A stretch of 64,000 nt of DNA from Thioflexithrix psekupsensis (GCF_002149925.1 NZ_MSLT01000001.1:62001-126000), one strand, 5' to 3'. Shown: positions 37,814 through 47,019, counted from the first letter of the stretch. Notes: generated by a model from the sequence alone, not told the origin. A program made the numbers and translations.

Positions 37814-37880
37814 GTCAGTTAATTTAAAAAAGGACAGCTCAAAACGGTTTTTGGTTTTGGGTTGTTCTTTTTTTTGGGGG
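37814..37880. repeat. Terminator-like repeat, copy B
   Basis: Nearly identical to copy A (37191-37258): GTTAATTTAAAA, then GGACAGCTCAAAAC with GTTTTGGGTTGTTC and eight T, then a G-run. It lies between the DUF4160 remnant and the XRE gene. It has no gene ending into it on the plus strand, so it is probably a duplicated or mobile sequence rather than a working terminator here. Confidence 0.7.
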
Positions 37881-37900
37881 AGGGATTGATGGGATTCTAA

Positions 37901-38332
37901 CTATTCTGATTTGTTAGATAATTGTTGTTTTAAAAGTTGGATAATTTCTTTGAGATGTTCAATATCTTGTCGTAATAAGTCGATTTGTTCATTTTGTTGT
38001 TCGATGAGTAAATTTGCTTTTTCTAATTCTATTGAACGCACATTAAAATTTTCTGGGATATTTACATTTTGTAAAAATTGCAAAAAGCTATTTGAGCTAT
38101 TGTAAGTATCTGCATGTAAAACAATAACATTTTTCTCTCCAAAACTTAATAAATCTAACAATTCTATATCAATTGCTTTTGTAATCTCTTCCAATCGTTT
38201 CATCGATATATTACTTTCTCCTCTTTCAAGATTTGAGTACGCAACTGGTGTAATATTCAATTTCTCTGCGATTTCTTCCTGAGTGAATCCTTTTGTACGC
38301 CGAAAAAACTTAATTTTTTCATGTAGTTGCAT
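37901..38332 (-). CDS. XRE-family HTH regulator with coiled coil
   Basis: A 143-residue DNA-binding protein. The HTH of the XRE/Cro type spans residues about 5-60 (FRRTKGFTQEEIAEKLNITP, then VAYSNLERGES). The C-terminal part (about 100-140) is a heptad-rich coiled coil for dimerisation (LLIEQQNEQIDLLRQDIEHL). Such proteins often regulate their own gene; a candidate operator palindrome lies just upstream at 38353-38372. The target genes are not known. Confidence 0.85.
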   Translation of the reverse strand: MQLHEKIKFFRRTKGFTQEEIAEKLNITPVAYSNLERGESNISMKRLEEITKAIDIELLDLLSFGEKNVIVLHADTYNSSNSFLQFLQNVNIPENFNVRSIELEKANLLIEQQNEQIDLLRQDIEHLKEIIQLLKQQLSNKSE

Positions 38333-38352
38333 GTTAGATAAACTCTGGCTTT

Positions 38353-38372
38353 AAGTAGTTTAAGTCCTACTT
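38353..38372. promoter_or_regulatory. Candidate operator of the XRE gene
   Basis: AAGTAG (38353-38358) and CTACTT (38367-38372) form a perfect inverted repeat with an 8-base spacer, 21 bases before the XRE start codon. The position and symmetry fit self-control by the dimeric regulator. Confidence 0.4.
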
Positions 38373-38565
38373 TATGGATACGGTTTGTGTTTCGTACTAG
38401 GATTTGAATCACGGCCACAGTTTAAAGGGTTTTTGTGGGGGTTGTAAAGGTGGATTTTTGGATTTTATATGTAAATTACAAAGTGAAGAGTGCGTTCAGT
38501 ATTGATTTATAACAGGCTATTCCTAAGTTAATTTATTTTTTTCAATTAGTTATGGAGTTTTTTTC

Positions 38566-41295
38566 ATGCTTAGTTTTAGATTTGCTACCAGCAAATTTCT
38601 ATTCTTCCTGTTATGTCTGTGGTGTTGGCAGTCTAGTTATGCTGATACAAATATTAGCACTAACAGTGGGGGTGGATGCGTTATTATGTCTGATAAAAGT
38701 GTCACATGCTGGGGAGAGTATCTTAAAGATAATCCTCTGCAAGGCTCGTTTCTGAAAATTGCTGTTTCAGCCTATGAAAGCGGGTATGGAAGCGGGGGAG
38801 TTTGCGGGCTTAAAACGGATAAATCCATATCTTGTTCAGGTGATGGCTTGGAAAATGTTCCCATACCTAAAGGAACATTTGTGGATTTTAGTGTTTCAAA
38901 TGGATCCGTTTGTGCAATTCGTTCACAAGATAATAAGATAATTTGTTGGGACAATAAAGGAAATTTATACTCCTCTGTCAGTGATCTAGGTTTTGTTAAA
39001 TTAGCCAAAGGTTCTAATCCTAGCAGAGGGTGTGGAATATTAAGCATAAACTCAAATATTGCCTGTTGGGGAGGTATTAAAGTACCTACAGAGCTTAATA
39101 AAGAGATGTACTCCCAAGTGTTTTTTAGCGAAAACAACAGTTTGTCAACAATCAGTGGTCTTTCGTCAAAAGGACGATATATTTCTACTCTGGAAGATTT
39201 CCATTATTTGGGTGATGTGCTACCAAATACGTTTTCACAAATAAGTACTTTTTCAGTGGGAAATTATTGGGATGCCGTATGCGGAATACGTACTGATGGA
39301 GCTTTAGATGGTTTGGTGAGTTGTTATGAGGTAGCCTACGGAGGAGGTATTGAGAAACCTGCTTATGTTGTCCCTATTGATGGTCCTTCTCCTGCGAATT
39401 ATAAAGAAATTAGCATGAGTAGCACGGATAGTGGTTGTGGGATTAAAGTGGATAACTCCATTGTTTGCTGGGGATATAATCCATATGAATACCCAAAGAG
39501 TCTTGTGATTAATAAATCCCCAACCGCTAGTTTTACAGCAGACAAAACCATAGGTTTTGCTCCTTTGACTATTCAATTTGATGCCAGTGCTTCACAAGAT
39601 GCTGATGGTTCGATCAAACAATACCTTTGGGCTAATGATGCGGGAGTTGAAATTGACAATACGGTGAAACCCTCTGTTACTTTTACCCAAGCAGGTTCTT
39701 ATACTGTTACACTCACGGTTGAAGATGATAAGGAAGGTAAGAGTACAGAAGTTACACAGCAAATTGAGGTCAAGAAAAACTCGCATCCTGTTGCAGCTTT
39801 TACCATGAATGGAAAAGGAGAAAATGATTATCAACTCTCTGTTTCTTACGACAAAAATGGTATTGCTTCTATGCGGCTAGATGCGAGTAATTCTAAAGAT
39901 GATAATGGCATAAAAGCCTACTCGTGGAAAATATTAAACGAGAACACAGATGAAATTATTACCGAATTATCAGGTATTAAACCAGATGAGATTACTTTCA
40001 AAACGCTCATTGAGGATAACTATCTAGTTCAACTGACAGTGGGGGATGAACAGGGATTATCCGATGTCCTCACTAAAGAGGTGGATTTTGTTAATGATGA
40101 TCCCGTTGTGAAGTTCACAGCCTCACCCACAAGTGGGAGTTCTCCCTTGACAGTTCAAGTAGACGCTTCAGAGTCAACAGATACTCAGGGTATTCAACAA
40201 TATACTTGGCAAGTTTGGACAAATCTGTATATGTATAATCGAAGTGACATCACTACTTCTTTTAACATTGGCAATTCAGCTAAAGAAAGTATCAGATTCG
40301 ACAAACCTGGGTCATACTACATAAAGTTGATAGTCAGTGATAAGCTGGGTACTTCATCAGAACAGAATTTTGATAGCATAAGCGTCCAGAACTCTCCACC
40401 TAAAGCAGTGATTAAGGCAACACCCACCACAGGTAAAGTGCCTTTGACTGTCGCTCTTGATGCCTCAGATTCAACAGATGTGGATGGTAAAATACAAAAT
40501 TATGAGTGGTACATTGTTGAAGAATATTACGCTATTGATAACAGTGTGAAACCGAAATCTATAACTTTTGAAAAAGAAGGCACTTATACCCTTACTTTAA
40601 AGGTGACAGATGATTTTGGTTTTACCTCAGAAACGACTCAAAAGATTACGGTACAGGCTAAAGAAAGCATCCCGCCTGTTGCCAGAATTTCTGCGGAAAC
40701 TGCTACGCAAGGTAATGCTCCATTAAATGTGACTCTGTCAGGTAGTCAATCTACGGATGTAGATGATGGTATTTCTAAATACGAATGGTCTGTTTCAGAT
40801 GGCAGAAAAAATCAATCAGGTGTGGTAGCATACTTGACTTTTGATAGAGTAGGTAGCTACATAGTCACCTTGAAAGTAACAGATAATACAGGTTTAAGTG
40901 ATTCAACATCAACTACAGTGACCATTACTGACGAATGTGTAGCGACATACAGACCTGAAAACCAACGAAATCATCTGAAGATTCCCTGCCTTGTTGTATC
41001 AGGATTCCCGCTAATTGGTAGTGGCTATGAAGTAGGACTACAGCAACGTACACTGAGAGAGTCGTTTTGGTTTGACTTGGATACTGGGAGTGACATAATC
41101 CAAAAAACTGTCCCTGAGAGTAAATGCACGGCAGTTTATGACCCAAACAGTTTAAATGTACACATACCTTGCATTCGTTACCTTGATCGGGTGTACGATA
41201 TTTACCTGACTCCATCTCCATCAGGGATATATGGAGATGCTGTCTTCACATTTGTATTGGACTTGGGTCGTGTAAAAGAAGTCAACATGGATTAG
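38566..41295 (+). CDS. Secreted RCC1-like/PKD-repeat protein
   Basis: A 909-residue exported protein. A signal peptide (about 1-27) is followed by an N-terminal region (about 30-310) of repeats with paired cysteines, each like GCGI...SVVCWG, typical of RCC1-like propellers in bacterial surface proteins. Five PKD domains follow, starting near residues 318, 407, 512, 610 and 703, each with the PLTV.LDASxSxD..G.I..Y.W pattern. The C-terminus (about 789-909) has two cysteine-framed units ending HLKIPC and HVHIPC-like (NVHIPC). No membrane anchor or sortase motif is seen. A surface adhesin or matrix role is inferred. It is divergent from the XRE gene. Confidence 0.82.
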   Translation: MLSFRFATSKFLFFLLCLWCWQSSYADTNISTNSGGGCVIMSDKSVTCWGEYLKDNPLQGSFLKIAVSAYESGYGSGGVCGLKTDKSISCSGDGLENVPIPKGTFVDFSVSNGSVCAIRSQDNKIICWDNKGNLYSSVSDLGFVKLAKGSNPSRGCGILSINSNIACWGGIKVPTELNKEMYSQVFFSENNSLSTISGLSSKGRYISTLEDFHYLGDVLPNTFSQISTFSVGNYWDAVCGIRTDGALDGLVSCYEVAYGGGIEKPAYVVPIDGPSPANYKEISMSSTDSGCGIKVDNSIVCWGYNPYEYPKSLVINKSPTASFTADKTIGFAPLTIQFDASASQDADGSIKQYLWANDAGVEIDNTVKPSVTFTQAGSYTVTLTVEDDKEGKSTEVTQQIEVKKNSHPVAAFTMNGKGENDYQLSVSYDKNGIASMRLDASNSKDDNGIKAYSWKILNENTDEIITELSGIKPDEITFKTLIEDNYLVQLTVGDEQGLSDVLTKEVDFVNDDPVVKFTASPTSGSSPLTVQVDASESTDTQGIQQYTWQVWTNLYMYNRSDITTSFNIGNSAKESIRFDKPGSYYIKLIVSDKLGTSSEQNFDSISVQNSPPKAVIKATPTTGKVPLTVALDASDSTDVDGKIQNYEWYIVEEYYAIDNSVKPKSITFEKEGTYTLTLKVTDDFGFTSETTQKITVQAKESIPPVARISAETATQGNAPLNVTLSGSQSTDVDDGISKYEWSVSDGRKNQSGVVAYLTFDRVGSYIVTLKVTDNTGLSDSTSTTVTITDECVATYRPENQRNHLKIPCLVVSGFPLIGSGYEVGLQQRTLRESFWFDLDTGSDIIQKTVPESKCTAVYDPNSLNVHIPCIRYLDRVYDIYLTPSPSGIYGDAVFTFVLDLGRVKEVNMD

Positions 41296-41349
41296 TTCAA
41301 TACGCCAGCGAATTTCAGGATAAATACTGACAAGTCGAATGTTAATAAT

Positions 41350-41398
41350 AGGAACAACTCAAAACGTTTTTAGTTTTGGGTTGTTCTTTATTTTTTGG
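41350..41398 (+). terminator. Terminator-like repeat, copy C (after the PKD gene)
   Basis: GGAACAACTCAAAAC pairs with GTTTTGGGTTGTTC, followed by TTTATTTTTT. The pairing is better than in copies A and B. It lies about 55 bases after the PKD gene stop and likely ends that transcript. Confidence 0.75.
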
Positions 41399-41468
41399 AG
41401 GAATTAATATGATTCATAAAACGCCTACTTATTCCGTCTGAATCAGAACTGTCAAAATTAAAGAATAA

Positions 41469-41594
41469 ACCCGCGATCTCAATTTAAAATCAAACAGTAA
41501 AATTGCCACATTGCAGATTCGGGATAATTTTATTCATCTCACTACTTGGCTAGAACTACAAAAAAAATCAACTACAACAGTTGATAAATTATAA
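41469..41594 (+). pseudogene. Possible 3' gene remnant
   Basis: A 41-codon frame without a start codon, directly after an in-frame TAA, reading LQIRDNFIHLTTWLELQKKS near the end. The amino acid mix looks protein-like, so it may be the tail of a lost gene. No family is recognised, and chance is possible. Confidence 0.2.
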
Positions 41595-41616
41595 TAACTG
41601 TTTACTGCTGTTCGAC

Positions 41617-42051
41617 TTACAGTTTTCCATCTTTGCCGTCTGGCTGGCTTGGCGATATGTGCGTTGAGGAAAAAACTAAACGATGCCGAATCTTTGCAGG
41701 CGCGTGAGAAATAACGCCAGAAATAATAATCACACTAATGAAAATGGGAATAGCGGCTTGAGGAAAGAAATGCAAACTGGCTAATAAAAACAATTTAAAA
41801 ACAATTGCCGCGCCCGCCCATTGCAATAACCAAATGGCATTACTCCACAATTCGATCAAGACCAAACAAACGCCCGTCACCACTGCCAATCCCCAATATG
41901 GCAACCATTGCTCTGGCGCGACTTCGTATAAAAATCCGCCCCCCAATCCACCCACTCCAACTAAATGCAGCGTGCGTAAGGTAATTTTAAGCCAACGTTG
42001 TCCGGGCAATTGACGCGAAGAGGCAGGAAACAATAATTGTTTAAGTGTCAT
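41617..42051 (-). CDS. Conserved four-span membrane protein, unknown
   Basis: A 144-residue protein starting MTLKQLLFPASSRQLPGQRW, with about four hydrophobic spans between residues 25 and 120. I start at ATG 42051, which overlaps the stop of the upstream gene in an ATGA arrangement; the longer frame begins at 42075. The N-terminal block is one I associate with conserved but unnamed gammaproteobacterial membrane proteins. Function unknown. Confidence 0.65.
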   Translation of the reverse strand: MTLKQLLFPASSRQLPGQRWLKITLRTLHLVGVGGLGGGFLYEVAPEQWLPYWGLAVVTGVCLVLIELWSNAIWLLQWAGAAIVFKLFLLASLHFFPQAAIPIFISVIIISGVISHAPAKIRHRLVFSSTHISPSQPDGKDGKL

Positions 42052-42548
42052 TTTGTTACCGAAATGGGTTTGCATTCCCCGTAAAAAATATATTGAATCA
42101 TATCATTTAATGAAGCTTCACTGAATACGATAAAAATAACAATAATAAATGTAAAAATAACCGCTAAAGAAAAACGATACAACAAAGTTTGTAAAGGTTC
42201 TTTAATTATTTTTTCTAAATCTTTAATGGCTGCTGAACCAATATTGTCTAATTCCAATTGACTCAAGCGGTGTCCTTCTTTTTGCACCACTAATGTTTTC
42301 TCAATATTCGCTTTAATTGGATTTTTGAATTGTTTAACCAGATTTTTACTCCATGTTTCTGCCAGAAAGTGGATATACTTTATCCCAAATAGAACAAAAA
42401 ATAGCATGGTAAAAAAAATAACACCAAAATTAATTTTATTATAAAAATAGTAATTGTAAAAACTGGCTAGAAAAAACACAGCGATTATTACACTGACAAT
42501 AATTTGCCAAAGCCATTTTTTAAAATTGTCTATTAGAGAGGATAACAT
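42048..42548 (-). CDS. Membrane protein, unknown
   Basis: A 166-residue protein with two N-terminal hydrophobic segments (about 12-33 and 42-60), a charged amphipathic middle (about 65-120) and a third span near 125-145. No motif is recognised. It lies between the SpoIIE phosphatase gene (18 bases away) and the four-span protein (overlap), all on the minus strand, so it may belong to their operon. Confidence 0.6.
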   Translation of the reverse strand: MLSSLIDNFKKWLWQIIVSVIIAVFFLASFYNYYFYNKINFGVIFFTMLFFVLFGIKYIHFLAETWSKNLVKQFKNPIKANIEKTLVVQKEGHRLSQLELDNIGSAAIKDLEKIIKEPLQTLLYRFSLAVIFTFIIVIFIVFSEASLNDMIQYIFYGECKPISVTK

Positions 42549-42566
42549 GGTTGGGGTTTCAGGTTT

Positions 42567-44738
42567 TTAAGCTGCGGCGGCCACTGTCAGAACTTTTTGT
42601 TTAATAATCAATAAGGTGACATCATCTTGCAAACGATGAGAACCGATATGACGGCGCAAATCATTGATAACTATCTGCTGAATCTGTTGTGCGTTCAAAT
42701 GCCAATGACGACTCACTGTCTCACACAAACGCCCTACTCCGTATTGCTGACGCTGCGCATTCATGGCTTCAGTGAGTCCATCTGTATACAATACAATACC
42801 ATCTCCTTCCAGTAAATCCAATTCTCGATAGGTCACAAAATCAGCAATATCCGGCTCTAAACCCACCATAAAACCCAAAGAAAATGTATCAATGCGCTCA
42901 ATTTCTCCCGAACGGCGCACAAACAACACTTCTTCATGTTGTCCACTTAAACGCAATTTTCCTTCATAATAATCGATTAATGCCAAAGTCAAATTTTTAT
43001 CACTTTGCATTCGTTGCAAATTATCATAAAGCGTGCGATTTAAAATCGTGAGGAATTTTTTAGGGTCTTCAATATCGGAAGACAATAAAGCCCGCACTGC
43101 CGTTTGTACCATCATCATTAACACGCCACTTTCCAAACCATGTCCCGTCACATCACCAATACCAATTTGCAATATATCATAATAATCGCCACCGACTTCC
43201 GTAGCAGGCTCCATAAAACTGGCTATTTCTAAAGTTTCAATTGCATTTAATTCTTCTTTCCTAGGCAGAACCATTTGTTGTAAACGTCGAGTCACAGATA
43301 ATTCTGCACCCATACGACGATTATCGGCATGTAATTTTTCATTTAACAGATGAATTTTATGATTTGCCTCTGCCAATTGGTTGGCTTGTGCCGTGATGTG
43401 GGCGGTGCGTTCGGCCACTTTTTCTTCAAGTTGCACAAAAGATTCTTGAAGCTGTTTAGCCATGAGATTGAAAGTTTTAGTTAATTTTCCCAATTCATCG
43501 TAACGCATCACAGGAATTTGTGTCCATTCTCCACTGGCTAATTGATTCGCGGCTTGATTCAACGCCCGAATAGGATAAATAACCCAATAAGAAATGGCAA
43601 TACCCAATAATAAAGCCAAACACAAAGCCACAATAGAAAGTTGTACTGTGGTTTTTGTATTGGCATCAATTTCTGCCATAAAATCAGATTCTGGCACCAC
43701 CACCACAATTAACCAATCTAAATCTTTATCCAATTTAAAAGGTAAAATCTGCACATATTGACGCTTTTTTTCTATGTTAAATTCTAATTGATTGTTGCGA
43801 TCAATACGGGAAAAATCACCAAAATATTGTTGTAAATATTGTGCTGTTTCTCGAATTAATAATTGTTCACTCTCAGTTGCCATTAACCGTTCTATTGTTT
43901 TATCTATTAAGCGCAGAGAATATAATTTTTCTTGGCTAGAACTGGCCAGTAATTTCCCAGAACGTTCAATAATAAAAGTTTGTCCATTCGGGCTAAAATT
44001 TAATTGGTGTAAAAATTGGCTTAAATCCGTTAAAGTAAAGTCAACAGCCGCTACACCAATAAATTCACCTTGTTTAAATATGGGTGTACTATAAGTAATC
44101 GATAACCAAGTTTGTCCAAAAAAACTAAAGACATCATTCCAATTTGATTTCCCCACTTGAATTTGCCAACGACTGCTCTGGCTTTGCTGAGTGTTTTGAT
44201 ACCATATCTGCTGTCTGGCATCGTAACCAGGGACAAAAAACAACGGAACTTTGCCCTTTATCCCTGAACTATCAAGGGAATAGCTTTCCATATCGCCCAT
44301 CGTATCTGCATTGGCAATGTCCAGACTAAAATGCCCTTTTGGATGCCGTTCTAAACCCAGAAAATCACCATTGCGGTGCGCAAACTGCACATAACTCATG
44401 CGTTCAAATAATTGTAATTGCTTAAAAAAATAAGATTGTAAAACATCCAACTGCTCTGGTTCTAACCATGATAAATCTATTGCATTTTGCATTTTTTTAT
44501 TTACTATTGTGGGTCGTTCTAAAGAACGTATCAAATGATCTTCAATCCGAATACTGACTGATTCTCTTAATTTCTTCGCCAAATGATTGACTGCAACTTG
44601 GCTATTATTCCACGACAACCACGAAACAATGGCTACAGTTAGCAATAGCAAAAAAATAAACGGAATAATCAGCAAATAACGCAATGGAATGCGATTAAAT
44701 CCATGAATAAAACCTGATTGATAAGCAGTAAATATCAT
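42567..44738 (-). CDS. Cache-HAMP-SpoIIE protein phosphatase
   Basis: A membrane signalling phosphatase of about 723 residues. Near the N-terminus RIPLRYLLIIPF leads into the first span; a double Cache sensor region follows (with GVAAVDFTLTDLSQFL), then a second span, HAMP (IYPIRALNQAANQLASGEW), a coiled coil, and a SpoIIE/PP2C domain. Its metal-binding aspartates are in EVGGDYYDI and IGDVTGHG, and the C-terminal block is LYTDGLTEAMN with LQDDVTLLII. Such enzymes act on anti-sigma antagonists. The longest frame starts at TTG 44777, but that lies in the terminator of the upstream gene; ATG 44738 is more likely. No clear ribosome binding site is seen. Confidence 0.85.
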   Translation of the reverse strand: MIFTAYQSGFIHGFNRIPLRYLLIIPFIFLLLLTVAIVSWLSWNNSQVAVNHLAKKLRESVSIRIEDHLIRSLERPTIVNKKMQNAIDLSWLEPEQLDVLQSYFFKQLQLFERMSYVQFAHRNGDFLGLERHPKGHFSLDIANADTMGDMESYSLDSSGIKGKVPLFFVPGYDARQQIWYQNTQQSQSSRWQIQVGKSNWNDVFSFFGQTWLSITYSTPIFKQGEFIGVAAVDFTLTDLSQFLHQLNFSPNGQTFIIERSGKLLASSSQEKLYSLRLIDKTIERLMATESEQLLIRETAQYLQQYFGDFSRIDRNNQLEFNIEKKRQYVQILPFKLDKDLDWLIVVVVPESDFMAEIDANTKTTVQLSIVALCLALLLGIAISYWVIYPIRALNQAANQLASGEWTQIPVMRYDELGKLTKTFNLMAKQLQESFVQLEEKVAERTAHITAQANQLAEANHKIHLLNEKLHADNRRMGAELSVTRRLQQMVLPRKEELNAIETLEIASFMEPATEVGGDYYDILQIGIGDVTGHGLESGVLMMMVQTAVRALLSSDIEDPKKFLTILNRTLYDNLQRMQSDKNLTLALIDYYEGKLRLSGQHEEVLFVRRSGEIERIDTFSLGFMVGLEPDIADFVTYRELDLLEGDGIVLYTDGLTEAMNAQRQQYGVGRLCETVSRHWHLNAQQIQQIVINDLRRHIGSHRLQDDVTLLIIKQKVLTVAAAA

Positions 44739-44751
44739 AACATTAAATACA

Positions 44752-44787
44752 AATAAAATGAGCCACTTACTTTTCAATAAGTAGCTC
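44752..44787 (-). terminator. Terminator after the PhnD-like gene
   Basis: On the minus strand GAGCTACTTA (44787-44778) pairs with TAAGTGGCTC (44769-44760), with one G-T pair, followed by ATTTTATTT. It lies 14 bases after the PhnD-like stop codon. Confidence 0.65.
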
Positions 44788-44800
44788 GTGAATAAAAAGA

Positions 44801-45670
44801 CTATTTCTGACGACGGGCATCCATACGTTTTTCATATTCGTAGAGTTTACGAATAAAATCATAATCCTCATCTTTAGCAGGAACTAACCCTGTAATCTTT
44901 AAACTGGACAAACCTTCTGGATCACGAAAATTTAAGAAAGCTTCTGTTAATGCCTGCTTTAAAGCTTCAGGCAAATCATTGCGGTAAGCAAAAAGCGAAT
45001 TGGGGATTAATTCTGATTGCCAAATGACATTAAAATCGTCCATTGTCCATGCTTCTCCTCCACCTCGATGTAAAACAATGCCGCTGGCAGCGATTGCATC
45101 TACTTCCTTGTTTTTCAAAGCTAAAATAGATTTTTCTGGCCCACCAGAATAGCCTGTTTTGCTAAAATAAGTGTCGGGATCAATTCGCGCATCAAGATAA
45201 AAATAAGCCCGTGGTACTAATGTTCCGCTGGTAGAATCAGGGTCAGCATACAGCCAAGTTTTGCCTTTTAAATCGGCTAATGTGGTTAAACCTGATGATT
45301 TCAGCGTAATAATTAAACTGTGATAACCTTCTGCCCCATCGGCATTTAATATGCGGGCAAAAGCCACTGCTCCTGCTTCCTCTGCGGCTTTAACGTAAGA
45401 TTTAGGCCCATAATAAGCCACATCAATATTTTTTGCCTTCATTCCAACCACCACACCATCATAATCCGATGGCGTACTTAATTCGACAGGCAGATTCAGC
45501 GTTTTCTCCAAATAAGCCAAAAGTGGCGCGTAATGTTTTTTTAAATTTTCAGGCGATTCATTGGGAATACTGCCTAAAACAAGTTTCTCAGGCATATCTG
45601 CCCATGCCACAAAAGAAAAGCTGAATAAAAATAAAAATAATCCATGAAAAATAAGATAATGTCTCATCAT
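44801..45670 (-). CDS. Phosphate/phosphonate-type ABC binding protein (PhnD-like)
   Basis: A 289-residue periplasmic binding protein of the PhnD family. A signal peptide (about 1-25, ending FVAWA) precedes LVLGSIPNESPENLKKHYAP, the block VDVAYYGPKSYV-like (NIDVAYYGPKSYVKAAEEAG), and YADPDSTSGTLVPRAYF. The start ATG 45670 has GGGA upstream. No phn permease or ATPase genes are adjacent; a sensor phosphatase follows. Family members placed beside signalling genes often serve as sensors rather than transporters, so that is likely here too. Confidence 0.85.
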   Translation of the reverse strand: MMRHYLIFHGLFLFLFSFSFVAWADMPEKLVLGSIPNESPENLKKHYAPLLAYLEKTLNLPVELSTPSDYDGVVVGMKAKNIDVAYYGPKSYVKAAEEAGAVAFARILNADGAEGYHSLIITLKSSGLTTLADLKGKTWLYADPDSTSGTLVPRAYFYLDARIDPDTYFSKTGYSGGPEKSILALKNKEVDAIAASGIVLHRGGGEAWTMDDFNVIWQSELIPNSLFAYRNDLPEALKQALTEAFLNFRDPEGLSSLKITGLVPAKDEDYDFIRKLYEYEKRMDARRQK

Positions 45671-45735
45671 AATTATCCCGTAAAAAATAGACAATAGAAA
45701 CAATAGAAGTATTCAATATAACAAGACTTCATGTA

Positions 45736-46804
45736 CCAAAATTATGTGAGATATAAAAACAAATTAAGTTTTAATATCTACCTAGATATTAGGTATAAGA
45801 TACTGTTTAATTTTATTAAACTTAAACACTTTACCTGACAAAAAGGTCTCAAACATACTAGTGACTTCTTTAAAGCTTGATAGGCGATGAAAATTCTTTC
45901 TGACCCAATTCTTACCTTGAAGCCAAATATCCTCGACTGGATTTTGCTCTGGGGCATTAGGTGCAAATCTTAATAAACGAACTTTCCATTCTGATTCTGG
46001 AAGTCCCCCATTTAATTTCTCTAAATAAGTTCTTAAACCTTCAGAACGATGATAACTTGCACCATCCCAAATAATCACATGACGGGCTTCTTTATATCTG
46101 TAAATGAGCCAGTTAATAAAGTCTATCGTATATTTTGTATCAGCTTTCTTTGCCCTATCTAAAATAAATTCTCCCGTATAAATATTCACCGCTCCATACC
46201 ACGTTTGAGAAGTGCGATAATTACTCATCTTTATTGACGTTCTTTCTCCTTTTTTCGACCAAACATAACCACAAATATCTCCCCACAACTGATGGCTTTC
46301 GTCTTGCATCCAGTACATTACCTCTCCACTTTCTATCTGTTCACGCTCCTTATCTATTAAATCCTTAATCTCTTTTTTTTTAGCTTCCACTTTTACCTCA
46401 TCTTTTGCCGAATTCTCTTTGTGTGTCTTCTTATAACTTAAATTCGCTTCTTCTAATAATTTAGTATAAGAAGTATTTGAAGAATAGAAAACATCATACT
46501 CCTCTTTTAAGTATCTCTTTAGTTCCTCTATTGTTATTGTCTTCTTTTCTTGTATCCAATTAATCACATCTTCTCGTTCACGCGGCTTTAAATACCCTGG
46601 TGAGCCTTTATACGCTAACTTTAATCCTTCAACCCCTGACGCTAAATAAATGGCTTTCCATTTATCCACAAATTGCACACTGACACAACACGCTAAAGCC
46701 GCTTCCGCACGCACAAAACCAAGCAAAGACATTCTTACTGCCATCGCTCGCTTCACTTCTCTCGCTTCACCTGTTGACATTAATTCTTCTAAATCTTCAT
46801 ATCT
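45736..46804 (-). mobile_element. IS630-family element, second copy, left end deleted
   Basis: The right end is complete (TTGG next to TA at 45734-45735, minus orientation) and identical to copy 1 at 24061-25187. Similarity stops at 46804, inside the first codons of the transposase, so about 57 bp including the left inverted repeat, ribosome binding site and ATG are lost. The element can no longer be mobilised by its own ends. Confidence 0.88.
45782..46780 (-). pseudogene. 5'-truncated IS630 transposase
   Basis: The frame still reads 332 residues from an internal ATG (MSTGEAREVKRAMAVRM), keeping the HTH region and the DDE residues (WMQDESHQ, IIWDGASYHRS, NPVEDIW), but lacks the first 11 residues and the native start with its ribosome binding site. 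It differs from copy 1 in only a few residues. It may be untranslated; if made it could act on copy 1. Confidence 0.75.
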
Positions 46805-46970
46805 GAGGATTAAGCGTAAAGAAATGAATAAAAAGAGAAGCAGAGATGATGAAAAGAGAGGGCAAATGTCTAAACATCAGTCAGAGGAGACGCAAAAAGG
46901 ATTGCGGTCACGCGAAGCACAAGCAATACACTTGAAGCATTAAGGGGATAACTTTTGTGTTTCGGTAAAC

Positions 46971-47006
46971 GCGTCACTCCGTCACTCCGTCAAACCGAGC
47001 GACGCG
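46971..47006. other. Short tandem repeat and stem after ppk1
   Basis: GTCACTCC-GTCACTCC-GTCAAACC forms three 8-base units, framed by CGCGTC and GACGCG, which could pair. On the minus strand this lies just downstream of the ppk1 stop and may be its terminator or a simple repeat. Confidence 0.35.
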
Positions 47007-47019
47007 CCTATTTTGTTGT

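Larger units (their letters stand above)
41296..41616. other. Intergenic patch with repeat debris
   Basis: This 321-base gap holds the terminator-like repeat copy C (41350-41398), then a broken relative of the 25-bp inverted-repeat element (41430-41470, with CTGAATCAGAA and AATTAAAGAATAAA), then a short open frame at 41469-41594. No intact gene is visible. Confidence 0.55.

Noticed and set aside
44739..44777. TTG start of the SpoIIE phosphatase
   Set aside because: It falls in the terminator hairpin of the upstream PhnD-like gene, and the added residues are not family-like.
46824..46943. 39-codon charged open frame between the truncated IS and ppk1
   Set aside because: No good ribosome binding site, no span or motif, low-complexity lysine/arginine content; probably chance.
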